A stretch of 64,000 nt of DNA from Letharia columbiana (GCF_014066305.1 NW_023501041.1:992001-1056000); one strand, 5' to 3'. Shown: positions 35,205 through 47,613, counted from the first letter of the stretch. Translations and numbers: made by a program. Notes: generated by a model from the sequence alone, not told the origin.

Positions 35205-36300
35205 TATGGGAAAAGGAGAGAGTAAAGACAGGCGCTTCGCTGGAGTACTGTAGTAGCAATCACAGCTGTACTCTAATCAAAGGAGAAAGGACAAGAGGCA
35301 AAGCTCTGTCACAAAATCAACAACCAATTCTTTCTTACTCCGTTGAAAAAAAATTGAATAATGTGATAGATACTTTAGTTTTGTTTCGCAGGTACATTCG
35401 CATTTGCATTATTTGCCTTGGCAAGATAGATTAAGCTTCATCAACCTTTATCGAAGTGGTTTAGTCCCAGGGTTTGGTAAAGTCCTGAAAGACCTCACGC
35501 CCAATATAGAGTATACCCTGGTAGAGTCTGTCTCAGCGGTGCAGGTCAAAGCATGTTAGCACTCGCAATAAGCAATCTCGAGCTAATCGCTCAAGCTATC
35601 ATTACAGTATCATGAGAATCAATCTCAGGATATTCGTTACGATTGGCAGGTCCTAGAGGTAGCGGACGGAGCTAATTGTAGTGATTCAATATAAGGGCCT
35701 ATCTGATAGCCGGAAATGAACTGAACTTATGACGCGAGTCTCATGAAACTCAGGGCCTTGGGTAACGTTCCACAGCCAGGGTCTTTGAATTCGGAGTCAT
35801 AGTTCGGGGTGGTCCTTCCTGGAAGGCTTTTGCAGGTAGATAGCTACCATAGACTTCTGAACAATCCATCCTTCTACCCACCCATGGCTGGCTCTTCTTG
35901 GTTTCTGGAGGTCTTGCCCAGATCCTAGGTGGCCCTCAAGTGATCATTCTTTCATTTTTGCTTGTATTATCACCCTCTTTGGCCATTGAGCCGTTTGTAC
36001 AAGTACCCTTCTCCCCTGCCCCGCAGAGAAGCCGGCTGCGGAAGGCTTCAGCGACCTATCAACCCTGGCAGCTTTTCTAAACAGACTGGCCGACTATCTG
36101 CAACTGTACCACTCTGCTCTCACTAGCGAATTAGAATCAAGAGCCACGATACCTATAAGCTCCTTATCGACGTCGTCATCATCAAGCATTCCAGCAGTTC
36201 ACCCCACTATCACCTATAAACCCTGCTACGCCAGCAACCTCATCCATTATGCATTCTAGAATAGGATATAATACTCTAAACTTCGTTCTATCTCGTCTCG
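35205..36300. other. CAP upstream region and edge of the repeat island
   Basis: About 1.1 kb holding the CAP promoter, then sequence of ordinary composition with no supported ORF. From about 36240 the sequence turns AT-rich and enters the repeat island. Confidence 0.6.
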
Positions 36301-36321
36301 TTACGTACCTACGTAGTAAAA

Positions 36322-36393
36322 TAAGCTATAGATTGTAGAAATAAAGCTATTACAATAATTCTATTATAATTATTAATTAGGCAGCTACTACGC
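36322..36393 (+). repeat. Left arm of imperfect inverted repeat bounding the repeat island
   Basis: This AT-rich stretch ends in ggcagctacta (36380-36393 region). It matches the reverse complement of about 44717-44785: an 11-bp exact core plus weaker AT-rich similarity (AAGCTAT and ATAATTATTA blocks). The two arms face each other across 8.3 kb. They may be remnants of one repeat family in opposite orientation or ends of an older insertion. Confidence 0.4.
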
Positions 36394-36399
36394 GTAAAG

Positions 36400-36530
36400 C
36401 CCCCCTCCAAAAGGGGAAAACCCCCCACAAAAAAGACAAAAACCCCCAACCACAAAAAAAAAACCCCCAAAAAAAAATAGGGGGGGGGGGAAAAAAAAAA
36501 AAACTAACCGAAAATGGTAAAGAACCGCAT
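36400..36530. repeat. Homopolymer runs and extra copy of the TIR motif
   Basis: Runs of C, A and G are followed at 36503-36530 by a short direct copy (actaaccgaaaatggtaaag...) of the terminal repeat that starts at 36531. Further homopolymer runs of G, C and A lie at 36590-36660, inside the element. Confidence 0.6.
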
Positions 36531-37183
36531 AAGCTAACGGACACTAACCGAAATCGGTAAAGAACCCGCATCTAGTCTCTTCGAGATTTTTGGGGGGAGG
36601 GGGGGGGGGGGAGGGGGCCCCCCCCCCCCCCCCCCCCAAAAAAAAAAAAAAAAAAGGAAAATTTAAAAAAGAAAAAAAGGAATAATTAAAAAAAATTTTT
36701 TGGATAGCTGATTGGCAAGCTACCCTCTCTGCTTGCTATTAAAAATACGCCTATCATACTCAAATGTCCACTACCTATCGGCCAGCTGATCTTCCTACAT
36801 CTGAAACGTATTGAACATAGCCTCATTACCCTGCATGTAGGCCTGTGTAGTACCACCTCGCTGTCCTCGTGTAGCATCACCTCGCTGTCCTCGTGTAGCA
36901 CCACCTCGCTGTCCTCGTGTAGCACCACCTCGCCGCCCTCCTCGTGTAATGCCTAGTCGTCGGGGTGGCTGCTACAGCGGTCGCAAACCCCCCCGCTGTG
37001 ACGCTTGCAGTGTAGAGGTAGGTGTAGAGGTAGGTGTAGGTATGCGCTCTGATCCTTGCCTATTGAGCGAGGGATGTAGGCGGGCGGTGGGGTGGGAGTT
37101 GGTTCTACTACTCCTACTGTGAAGGCATTTGGCAGAGACTAGATGCGGGCTCTTTACCATTTCCGGTTAGATCTTGTTAGCTT
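36531..37183. mobile_element. TIR-bounded element, DNA-transposon or MITE-like
   Basis: The left end 36531-36580 and the right end 37134-37183 are inverted repeats of each other. Over about 50 bp they share aagctaac, then taaccg, then ggtaaaga, then cccgcatctagtctct with few mismatches. That leaves an element of about 650 bp. Inside are homopolymer runs (36590-36700), AT-rich sequence, a 24-bp minisatellite and a second short direct repeat (gtagaggtaggt, near 37014). No transposase is visible. Such paired ends with a non-coding core fit a non-autonomous DNA transposon. The homopolymer core may mark lost sequence, in which case the true element was larger. Confidence 0.6.
36845..36940. repeat. 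24-bp minisatellite, four copies
   Basis: Four tandem 24-bp units of the form gtgtagcaccacctcgctgt plus cctc, starting at 36845, 36869, 36893 and 36917. They differ at one to three bases each. The unit length is a multiple of three, so the minus strand reads an 8-residue repeat (HEDSEVVL-like) in an 80-codon frame. There is no evidence that it is a gene. Confidence 0.9.
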
Positions 37184-37204
37184 CCGCGCGGCCGCTAACA
37201 CGAT

Positions 37205-37271
37205 TAGGGGGCTGTACGCCTAGTAGATAGGGGCTGTACGCTTACTGGGTAGGGGCTGTACGCGTAGTAGA
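37205..37271. repeat. 22-bp tandem repeat, three copies
   Basis: Three units built on taggggctgtacgc plus a variable tail (about 37205, 37228 and 37250), just outside the right end of the TIR element. Confidence 0.8.
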
Positions 37272-37399
37272 GTCGGAAGGTGCTTCCTGCGGGGTCGTTC
37301 TTTCTAGCTTTATATAGTATAGTTTGCTTGGCTAGATCCCTAGGGAATCCTCGGGATCCTGCTTCCATAGAATCTATATCCTCTTCTACCCACACGAGC

Positions 37400-40300
37400 C
37401 TGATTATTCTTATTCTTTGAAGGTCCCTGCTCGGATCTTTTATAACCCTAAAGTAGAATCATCTTTACTATTATTCTTGCGTATCTTTTATAATCCTCAT
37501 TTAGCCTATCCGGCTGTAATCCATCGTTATTCATTTTTCCACTAAATCCCTCACTGAAAATCTCACTACGAAAGTACTTTCTTAAGTCATTCAGTCTAGA
37601 AAGCCTCTTATATCTATTAAATCACTTCTAGAGACTTAAGAAGCCTTTAGTAAATATCTCAAGAAGTTACTATCACCCAACTCGATTTTTAAGCCGTCAC
37701 CGTTACTTATTAGAACTCTTTTACTACTACGAAAGTAAGTTATAGCACTATTATTCTAGCGAGTATTAGAAATCTTCTCGAGGAATTAGTCTATTACTAC
37801 CGTCTTAACGCCTTAGACTTCTCGAGAATTCCTCTCGATAATAGTTCTACGAATTTCACAGTCTCGTTATTAGAATCTCATCGAAATACGCTTTCTTTAA
37901 ATTAGTCTAAAGCTCTTATATAGTCTAGTATCCTTTCTAGCAATACTATAAAAGCAATTATATCTTACTCTATATTTACTATATATAATAACTTCTCGAA
38001 GATTACTAGCATATTAATATTAAAGTAACTTCGAAAGTTCGACTTCGATATAAAGGATTATTAAGATAAAGAAGATCGTTTTCCTTTAGTCAAGTATCTG
38101 AGATATCTTAATATACTTTTTATCGATAATGCTTTCAAGTAATTAGAAAGTTATCTAGAAGCTATTTGACTTCTTATTAAAATAGAGAATATTAATTCTT
38201 AGTAAATAATCTAATAGTTTTAGACTATATTTTATAAGAAGTTTTCCTCGAAAGCTATAGAAGTAAGTGCGATCTCGTTTAATATCGAGATTATAAATCT
38301 ATATTAATATTTTAAAGAATCTCTTACTTTCTACTTTAAGCGTGTTATTAACTTAATATAGAGAGTTAAGATTAAGAATAGACCCGCTACTACTCTTAGT
38401 GCTACTTTTAGCCTCCTTAAATCTATTATACTCGATATTATTCTCCGTACCTTTATTAAAAGATTAAATAATTACGAGATTTAAAAGAAAGTAATAAGAG
38501 GTATAATATCGTCCGATAGATCTTTATATATAATCTATAATCTCGTAAAAGAAGTATAACGTATTAACGCCGAAATCTAGAAGCTTTTAAATAAAGAATC
38601 GAGATTTGATTAGCTTTAGTTTTATAAATCTTTTATGAAATAAAACTTATTAAAGTAGTAGATAGCTTTTTTACTAGTTTCTTATTAAGCTATTAAAGCT
38701 CTAAGGCCCTTATACTATTAGTCTTAATTCTTTTATACAAATTCATCGAAGTAGCTACTAGAGGCTTTTGCGAGATCTTAACATTTTATATAATTCTAAT
38801 CTCTAGAGTATCGTTATTCTTTATATAAAGTTTCGGCTTCTACTTCGATTTCGGCTTCGATCTTAGCTTAGAATTTTAATAAAGGAAACGCTAATAGGAG
38901 TAAACCTTCGAATTTTATAGCTGATAATCGCTTTCGTAATTATTAATCTATCTTAAGAGATATACTCGAGTGTAGTACTTCGAAAAACCCTTATATTAAT
39001 AATATAATTTATTGATCTTATAGGAAAGACGATTAGCTATATATTAAGTGTAATATTAAGAATTACATCTCTTCTAATTATAATAGTACTTTACTACCTA
39101 CTTAAGAATAATTATATCTAAGAATACTTATTTTCGAGGATAACTTATAGTTAAACTTTACTTTTGTTAGGTTCGATAAGTTTAATAGATCTTCTAAACT
39201 CTACGAGACTATCCCTTCGCAGAAATCTTCCGTAGCTTCTTCTTCTTCTTCTTCTTCTGCTGGATCGGGTTAAGTAATATCTTTAAGCTTTATAAATTCT
39301 TATATTTCTCTTTATTCTAATTTAGTGCAGTTCGAAATAGCGAGACTAAATCGATCTCGTTTCGCTAATATAAAAATTGCTAAAGCTTTTCTCGATAAAG
39401 AATTAGGGTCTAATAAACGAGCTTATATAAAAGAAGTATTAGTATTAGTATTAGTATTAATATCGATATCTTAATAATAATAAGAAAAGTAACTTAAGAG
39501 ATCTTAATTAATACTTATTTAATTATAGTAATTTATATTATAGTAATTTTAGATATCTTAATATTAGTAAAAGTAATCTAATATTAATCTAAATCTTAAT
39601 ATTTCTTTCTACCCGTCGTAAGTTTCTATTTAAATAAGTTTATAATAGCCTTCGATAGCTATAGATTAAGGATTTTCTTTTTAAAATCAGCTATATCTAT
39701 TCTAGGCTACTTCGAAAGAAGAGCGTCTTAAATATAAAGGTAAGAAGCGAGTTAATAAGAAAGTAGAATCTTAGCCTTTAATAGGCTTATTTAATAAATT
39801 AGAATATAATTCTCTTATATTAATTCGATATATACTTAAGAGTATTAAAGTTAATATAAATATAATAGATCTTATAATATAATTATCTACTATATATAAG
39901 AAGTTAAAACGCCTTTTACACTCGGGTTTTTAAGAAACAAATTTTAAAGCCTGCTGCGAATACTACGCAAGCTCCTTCAATTAGCTTTTAGTCTACTTTT
40001 TATTTAATAAATTTTATAGATATCTATACTATCTCCAGGGTATTCATAAGCCTATTAATCTATATCGGCATTTTCTTCTATATTAGTATTATAAGTATCT
40101 GTATCTTAGCCTTCTTAGTAGACTTTAAGAAATCCTACTACGTTAGTATTCGTATTTTAAATTAATATTTCTACTATAGAAGCTAAGAAATATATACACT
40201 TTTTAAGCTCTCTTATGGGTGTGAATAAAGCGTTTTATATTCTTATTATTATAAGGAAATAAGATAAATTCGATGTTAACCTCGAGAAATCTTATACTTA

Positions 40301-43300
40301 AACGAATTAAGATTTCGATATAAATGTAATATCTTCTAAACTAATATATCTTCTAGATTTATATCTTCACCTACTTTCGAAGATTAGATTTAAAAGTCTT
40401 TTTTATATATATGGCGGATTATCGTAATATCGTATTAGAATATTAAGTGTAACTTACGATTGATATAAAAGAAATCTAAAGAAATATTCGATACTTTGTA
40501 ATTTCGAAAGTTATATCTATTATAGAATTAGAAAGATCTAAATATCTTAGTCTAATTCTTGGAATTCCGTAACTTTAGACTATAAATGCTTTTATTTTAA
40601 TTTATCTTTCTATTATTTTCTTAAGAGACAGATCGAAAGGCGAGAAAGTTCGAAGAATCGTGGGTTCGGAAATGGTTTTCTATAAAGATTATAATTTATT
40701 AATGTATTTTAAGTTTATTATAACTATCTTAAAGGCTATTAAGTAGAATAAGTTAAAGGCTTTTATTAAGGAAATTAATTCTTCAGAATTTAATAATTCT
40801 TCTAATTCTAGAGATAACTTATTAGATATTAAGAAAGTTAAGCGTTAGGATTTTTAGTAAATCAAGTCTATCTTAAGTAGAATATTAAATTATCAAAGCT
40901 CGTAAAAGTCTATCTTAAGAATTTAAGCCCTTTAAATATCTCTATCGTTACCTTTAAAGTTCTTAATTCTTTTTCTTTACTAAAGTAAGTAACTATCATA
41001 AACTTTCTCGGCTAATCTATCGAAGTCTTTAGTGCTTCGAGAACGCTAGCACTATTATTTTTATAAATATCTCTTAAACAAGTATTTTCTTCTAGAAGAA
41101 TAATTCGCCGAAATCTTTTATAATATCTCTTATTATTAGAACTTGAAGAATAGACTAATAAGCTAGAATTGAGATTAATCTTTAAATTACTTATTACTAT
41201 AGTAGAGTAGAGACTATAAGTGCTATAACTACTATATTAATATAAACATCTTAATAGAGAAGATCTAAGAGACTTACCTTATACGAATCTTATTATATAT
41301 CGAGTACGCATTATATCTAATATAAAGCCTACTTTCTCGAAATCTTAGAAATGTTAGCCTTTTCATACGAAGTAATAGCTGAGAAAGTTTATTTAAGATG
41401 ATCTCGAAGATAGTATTTATAAACTTACTAAGTCTGCAAATAGACGTCTATTTTAGTAAAATACACGGGCTATTATAATAGATAAAGTCGAGAATTCGAA
41501 ATCTACTAATAAGTCTAGAATAACTTTCGATTATTTACGAGTTATAGAGCTTTTTTCAGAAGCTTATCTCGAGCTAAGCTCGAAAGTTTACGATTATCTA
41601 TCTAATTTATATTATAAATATTTATTTTTAGCTAATTTAAAGTACGCGTATCTTATAATACCTCTATATCCTAACGATAGATATTATTTTACTTTTATTA
41701 TTTTAGATATTAATTAGATATAGCCTATGAGAATATAATAGAAATTATAGTCTATAGATTTTATTATAATAAAGCTAGCTTATAAAGTATTTAGTTCTAT
41801 TTCTTTAGAATCTTCTTTACTATATTCGCCGAATCTTAAGATTTTACTATCTCTTATATTTTATATAAACGACTTTTTCGATAACTTTTATAACTTCGAG
41901 AATCTATTTTCCTTTTTATAGTATTACTTCTTTTCTAAAATCGAATAAGCTAAGTTGCTTTTATTCTTTAAGAAATTACGACTATTTATATTATTAATTA
42001 AAGCTCTTAATATAATTTATATTATTAAAGAATATATTTATATTTTTAAGAAACGGGTTATTAAAGTAGCTAAATAGTCTATTCCTTTAGATTAGTCGGA
42101 AGTTCGAGGTTTTTTAGAAATTATAGATATTACGTGTCGGTGGGTAAAGAACTTCGCGGAAATTATGAGATCTCTTTCTAGACTTATAGGAAAGGTGAAA
42201 TAGCGGTAAACTTAAGTAAAATAGCTATCCTTTAAGATCTTACATATTAAATATATTATAAGAATAAGTATATATAATATTAACTTAAGTCGAATCGTTT
42301 ATATATATATTAATGCTTTCGATTTTATAGCTAAGTATACTATTATATAATATTATATTCTTACGCTATAAGAAGCTATTCTATTAGAAGCTTTATAATC
42401 TTAGAAGTCTATCGTAATAGAAAAGGATAAGAAAGTATTTATTTTATACGATTCGTTTACCTTTAATCCCACTTAAAAGAAGTACCCTACTTATAAGCGA
42501 GAACTCTACGCTATTATCACGTTCTATAAGAAGTATAACTACTTATATAAGTATCTATATTAGTCTACTATAATACACACTAATTATAAGCCTCTTACGC
42601 ACTTTCTCGACTTAGATCTTTATAAGAAAATTTATAGACATTAAGCTAATAAACTTTATCGCTTAAATCTCATTATTTAATATATATCTAGGCCTCGAAA
42701 TAAAGCTATCGACGGCTTATCGAGAATCTTATTCGATATTAAATACTCGGAGAATATTATAGTTATACGAGTATGATATAAATTAAAGAATTATAGTCTA
42801 AAATAGATCTAGAAGAATAATAAGAATAGATTCGATTTATTTCTAGTAGTACTCATTAAATCGGAATAACTTAAAGTTATTAATAGGGGCACGCTATATA
42901 ATATTTCTTCTTTCTCTTTAAAAGCTATTTCTGCTATAAAAGCTATGAAACTATTTATAAAAGCCTTCGATAAGATTAATAAAAATGTTAAGATTTAGAT
43001 TAAAGCCTACCGCAGCAATATCTAATTCGATAAAATCTACGAATTTCTTATCGTAGAATCTTCGACTTTTACTATTACGCTGCTTTGAAAAGCTTTTAAA
43101 TATTAGATAATACGATATATTCTATAGATCTTTCGAGGAGATATATATTTATCTTACGTGTCGGAAGAAAAGATGCTTACTATATTTTAAGAAGTTTATA
43201 ATAAAAGTGAATATTAGGCTAAGACTAATATTCTAGTAAGACTACGTAGCTATTACTAGCCTAAGAAAGTATAAGATATCGAGAAGTATATTACTGAGTA

Positions 43301-44265
43301 TCTCGAGTATATTAAGTATAGACCTACTATTAGATCTTAGTCTTTATATTCTATTAAAGTTATATATTCTTTTTAACTTATAGAAATAGATTTTATAGGC
43401 TTACTTAAGACTATTAAAGTAGAATCTACTTTTATACTCGTAAAAGTCTACTATATAAGTAGATTTATAATTTCTTTTACTATTATATTTACTAATGTAA
43501 AGAACGTTATATAATATCTTAAGTTATTCTTTACTATATATAGAAAGTCTTATATCTACTACCTCAATCGCGATTAGCATTTCTTTAATAATAAATTAAA
43601 AGAATTCTTAAGATTTAAAGGTATTACGATTATATATAGTTCTTCTAATACTTCTAAAAGTATAAGAATAATCGAGGTCTATAATAAACTACTGAAAGCG
43701 GTACTTCGTAAGAATTCTCTTTATATCGAACTAAAATGAAATTAGCGGTTATTAAAGACTAGAGATTCTATTAATATACGAATTATCGAATATCTAAAAA
43801 TCTCTTCTACTAGTATTCTTTTCGAATCGCTATTAAAAGCTTCTACTAGTATATCTACCTTACGTATACTTTTTAAATATAATATTCCTACTTAGATAAC
43901 TTAGCTAAAGAATTTAATTAATTATACTTAAATCGTATAATAATATCTTATTTATTAAGTGAATCTTTATAATATGATTAGATAACGTTTAAATTAGTAG
44001 AAGAAAGATATAACTTTCCGATATAATAAAGAGATTAAGCAAGTTACGCATTATATTAACGATCTAATTATATTATACTAGAAAAATATAGAAAAGCTAA
44101 AAGCCCGCTAGAGAGATCTGTTCTGAATAAATGAATATAATGGATTTTATAAAAGATCTTTTATACTTATATAACTCAATAACCGAAAAATTAAACACGC
44201 ATTTTACGGTGATTATCTCAAGAAATTCGTTACTTTTATAGGCTATCTTCTTAATTTTACTACCC
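37400..44265 (+). mobile_element. RIP-mutated Ty3/gypsy LTR retrotransposon
   Basis: AT-rich, TpA-rich sequence with stops in all frames, but the order of retrotransposon domains survives on the plus strand. A gag-like part is near 38000-38500. The RT part near 41590-41900 reads LANLKYAYLIIPLYPNDRYY and later YINDFF, the degraded form of a YLDDF-type site. A post-RT segment near 42130 reads RWVKNFAEI. RNase H is near 42300-42720, with NASDF, THTNYKPLTHFLDLDL and finally IDGLSR. An integrase core is near 43150-43600, with degraded YWP, HGPATRSQ-like and MDFIGPL-like motifs. A C-terminal segment near 44195 reads HAFYGDYLKKFV. Clear LTRs are not identified; the 3' side breaks into homopolymers. 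It is a dead copy. Confidence 0.85.
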
Positions 44266-44700
44266 CCCCTTTTAAAAAAAAAAAAAAAAAAAAAAAACCC
44301 CCCCTAAAAAATTTAAAAAATTTTTTATTTTAAAAAATTTTATTTTTTTAAAAAAAATTTATTTTTTTTAAAAAAAAAAAAAAAAAGGAAAATTTTTTAT
44401 TTATTATTTTTTTTAAATTAAAAAAAAAAAAAAAAAAAATAAATTTTTTTTTTTTTTTTTTTTTTTTTTGTTTTTATATTTTTTAATTTTTTTTAAAAAA
44501 AAAAAAAAAATAATTTTTATTTTTTTTAAATATAAATTGGTTATGGGTTTTTTTTTTTTTTTTTTTTAAGGTGGAGTAGGGGGGGGGCGGTTGTTTTTTT
44601 TTTTTTTTTTTTTTTAAATTTATTTATTTTTATTAAAACCCCAAAAAAATCAACCACACCAAAAAAAAAAATATAAAATCTACACAAACCAAAACATTTT
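44266..44700. repeat. AT-rich homopolymer-laden junction
   Basis: Runs of A, T, C and G directly follow the end of the gypsy coding remnant. The texture matches the junctions at 411-965 and 55559-55973. The LTR expected here is not visible. Confidence 0.8.
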
Positions 44701-44710
44701 GGTTATTCTT

Positions 44711-44790
44711 GTTCTTTAGTAGCTGCCTAATAATTATTAGAATATTATTATTATAACTAACTAGTTCATAGCTTCTATAATTTTATCGGA
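44711..44790 (-). repeat. Right arm of imperfect inverted repeat bounding the repeat island
   Basis: Its reverse complement ends in ggcagctacta and matches the left arm at 36322-36393. The next 580 bp, up to the Mak32-type gene, return to normal composition and hold its presumed promoter and leader. Confidence 0.4.
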
Positions 44791-45374
44791 AAATATATAA
44801 TTAAGCTAGTTATCTAATGGATCACACTAAATAGCCATAGAGCCGAAGGCCCCTAACTAATCCCTCTAGTACCTTTTCGTACTTTACCGCTCCAATCGCG
44901 AGCCGACCCGCTCTTTAAAGTAAAGTAGACAAAGTTACTCACGACTACAAGGCCTGGAGAGTGGACGACGGGTTCAGTGTTGAGAATGTACAGTAGTACT
45001 GTAGATGTATGTATTTTCGGAATGAAACTTCCCTGTTCGATAGCACATTAGGGCCCACAATTCAGATTTCGAGAGCAGACAGCTCCTTCACTGTGAATCC
45101 TCCAGAATTGTCTTGTTACTCGAGTGAAATGCCGTGTTTCGGCAGCGAAAGGATATTTCTGCTCTCCAAATGTGTCTACTCTAAAGTCTGCGCAGTGCTC
45201 AATTTTGACAGTATTCGGTTCTACACGCAGATCTGGCCTGCAACGACTTGGTTTGTTTTCGCTACAACGGCCTTTTTTGCCTGCCTACAATCACAAGGAT
45301 TCCTTGGCGGATTCCCAGCATTAGCCATCTGGTCCGCTCTCAAGCTTCTAACTTTGGCACCAATCAGAGGCATC
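44791..45374. other. Upstream region of the Mak32-type gene
   Basis: About 580 bp between the repeat island and the chosen start. The reading frame is open from 45009, but the earlier residues look non-conserved and contain no domain. I treat it as leader sequence. Confidence 0.5.
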
Positions 45375-46986
45375 ATGCCGGAAAAGCACTTGATACCCGA
45401 GAAGGAGCAAATCAACTTCACGGGAGAAGATGAGATAGAAACCCCCATCGACTTTGTTACGCTTGGTGAATAAGTTACTTGGCTAAACTCATGATGTCAA
45501 CTGAATATGTTGCAGGCTCGTGCATCATTGGTGAGCTTGTCCGAAATCCCTTTTCATATCTAGACCATCTCCAATGCTTGTCAGACGACATCTATCAAGA
45601 ATCGCCGCCCAAATTGTTGTATTCGAATGTACTTGGAGGTGCCGGAATTTACGCAGCTCTTGGCGCGAGGATTTTCCGGGAAATCAAAGGCAATGGGGTG
45701 GACTCGAAATCTGTTGGTATGATCGTACATGAAGGTTGTGATTTTCCAGTGGATGCAAAAGTTGAGCTTCAGTCTTGGTGTCTGAGCAGCATCTTCGTCA
45801 GGACGCCGCACAGGTTGACCACTCGCGGGAAGAACGTCTACTCTAAAGAAGGAGTCCGTGGTAAGTCAATGGTATGATCTCGAGAAGCAACGCCAATGTT
45901 TACTTGACCAGACTTTGAATTCCTGACTCCTAAGATCCAGTACGTATTTTCCGTGTCCATACTTTCTCTTCTGGACCAAACATTGAAATTTGAGACATAT
46001 CTTGAGAGCTTTTATTCTTGTTCCAAGCCTCGAGATCCCCTCGAAAACAGGTAATACTGACCACGAATCTAAAATTCAGGGTCGACCACGCAATGCTCAG
46101 TGGTCGTTTCTTGACGTCCAAGAGCTACCACCTCATCTGCACTCCTATTCGGTGCATTGAACTGGTGAAGGGCATCATGAGTCGAAGAAAGGCTCTTAAA
46201 AACGAACACCCACAATGGAATTCTGATCAATTCCAGACGCCATTCATTGTGTGGGAGCCTATGGAGCACTGTTGTCGGCCTAGCGAGCTGCAATCAGTCT
46301 TTGAGGCAATGGATTTTGTGGACGTATTTTCGCCCAATGACCGCGAACTCTTTGCCCTGTTCAACGAAGACAATCAGGGTGAGGGCACTATAGCTCAACA
46401 AGATCTCCAACAGTATTGCAAGACGCTCCTCGCACAAGGGTTCGGACTCAAGCCAAGTGCCGTAGTGGTCCGAATGGGGGAAGATGGTTGCTTCGTAGCT
46501 TCGCACACCCGAAATGTTGCATTGCCAGCGTACCATACGCCATTGAAGCACGTAAAACAGGAAGACCGTGCGACCTGGAAGAACAGAGTTACGGATCCAA
46601 CTGGGGGTGGCAACGCATTCCTAGGAGGCTATTGCATAGGGTTGCTGATGGACGAGTGGCGCGATCTTGGGCCCGGCCTCACTGCATTTGAAGGTAGTGC
46701 ATTAGTGGGCTCCATCAGCGCCAGTTTCGCCATCGAGCAATCCGGAATGCCAACGTTAAGTTACCATGAAGGGAAAGAGCTGTGGAACGGTGAACGAAGT
46801 CTCGATCGCTTAGACGTGATGCGGGAGAGAGTCGAGAAGCTCGATATCACCAAAGTCTCTGGCGAGTTGTTCGACAAATTTTCACCATGGGAGGTCTCAA
46901 AGAGATCTGCGGCGACTGGTACAACCTCACAACGTCTCGTACATAGGCGAAGCACAATAAAAGACGCGAGAACGCGGATTTCATGA
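45375..46986 (+). CDS. Mak32-type pfkB/ribokinase-fold protein
   Basis: A ribokinase-fold protein of the fungal Mak32 group (in yeast Mak32 is needed for L-A double-stranded RNA virus toxin maintenance; its molecular role is unclear). Five exons: 45375-45465, 45516-45530 (15 nt), 45585-45860, 45912-45939 (28 nt) and 46080-46986; 438 aa. Splicing gives IDFVTLGSCIIDDIY, then LGGAGIYAALGARIF, the usual pfkB N-terminal glycine motif. HRLTTRGKNVYS and EFLTPKIQVDHAML follow, then TPFIVWEPMEHCC, typical of this group. Near residue 330, DPTGGGNAFLGG replaces the pfkB signature D-T-x-G-A-G-D. The residue equivalent to the catalytic Asp is Asn, so kinase activity is doubtful. The C-terminal 30 residues are basic and unconserved. 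Confidence 0.85.
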
Positions 46987-47145
46987 AGACAAAGGTTCGA
47001 GCAAGTGGAGGATCTACCAAGATTGGTAACGGCCTTCTCATGAAAGATAGCAAAAGGAGATAGCGAATTGATCTACACTTTGTGATACCCATAGGCTCGT
47101 CGATTATCTGCAACGCCGGCAGTAATCAGCTGCATGGACCTGTCG

Positions 47146-47613
47146 TTATTGCTGCCCTTTCGCCGCTGCTTCCTTGGCAGCTTCTGCCCGTTCGTGCTCT
47201 ATTATTTGCCTGCTCCAACTAAGATAGACCAACATCAGTATATACGCACTTAACTTGTAGAAAATAGGGTATTCTTACTATCGACTTGGGAAAAATCTCC
47301 CCTTCTCCGGCATTCTTGGCCTGACCTCCCTCTCCGCACTGATGTTCCATGCAATTGCCGTAATCCCGATGACGACCACCCCCATTACCGCTGTGTTTGC
47401 TTTCCAATTGGCTGGCTGTGCATACCATCCTCCTGCTGGTGACCAGACATGCTTGGGATATCTTGAAATGGGGTAAGCCGACTGAACAGAATGGAGTTTC
47501 AAGAGCCATTGGATCCACAGCCCTTGCTCTACTTACGGTATCTTTCCTCCGCTAGAGTGCGAAACTGACGCTCCTTTCGACTCGACCGACTTGATCGAAT
47601 GGTCTTTCTCCAT
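47146..47613 (-). CDS. Conserved 110-aa single-pass membrane protein
   Basis: A small protein I cannot name with certainty; it resembles widely conserved fungal hypothetical proteins. Three exons: 47613-47537, 47461-47279 and 47218-47146; 110 aa. The N-terminus is polar (MEKDHSIKSVESKGASVSHS). Then come PYPKHVWSPAGGWYAQPANW, a single hydrophobic helix (AVMGVVVIGITAIAW, about residues 47-62), and REVRPRMPEKGRFFPSRYWS. The end is charged and alanine-rich (EHERAEAAKEAAAKGQQ). The first intron uses an AAG acceptor 20 bp past a nearer CAG; only the AAG choice keeps the frame. A short basic single-span protein of this type could belong to an inner mitochondrial membrane complex, but that is a guess. 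Confidence 0.75.

Noticed and set aside
36686..36928. 80-codon minus-strand frame with an HEDSEV repeat
   Set aside because: It is produced by the 24-bp minisatellite inside a transposon-like element, with no conserved flank.
36845..37271. CRISPR-like array
   Set aside because: The units are tandem with no spacers, and the genome is eukaryotic.
45009..45374. Open frame extending the Mak32-type protein by 122 residues at its start
   Set aside because: The extra residues have no domain, and the fungal family starts close to the later ATG.
47462..47536. Apparent frameshift in the 110-aa membrane-protein gene
   Set aside because: Using the AAG acceptor 20 bp downstream of the CAG gives GGKIPYPKHVW in one frame, so no lesion is needed.
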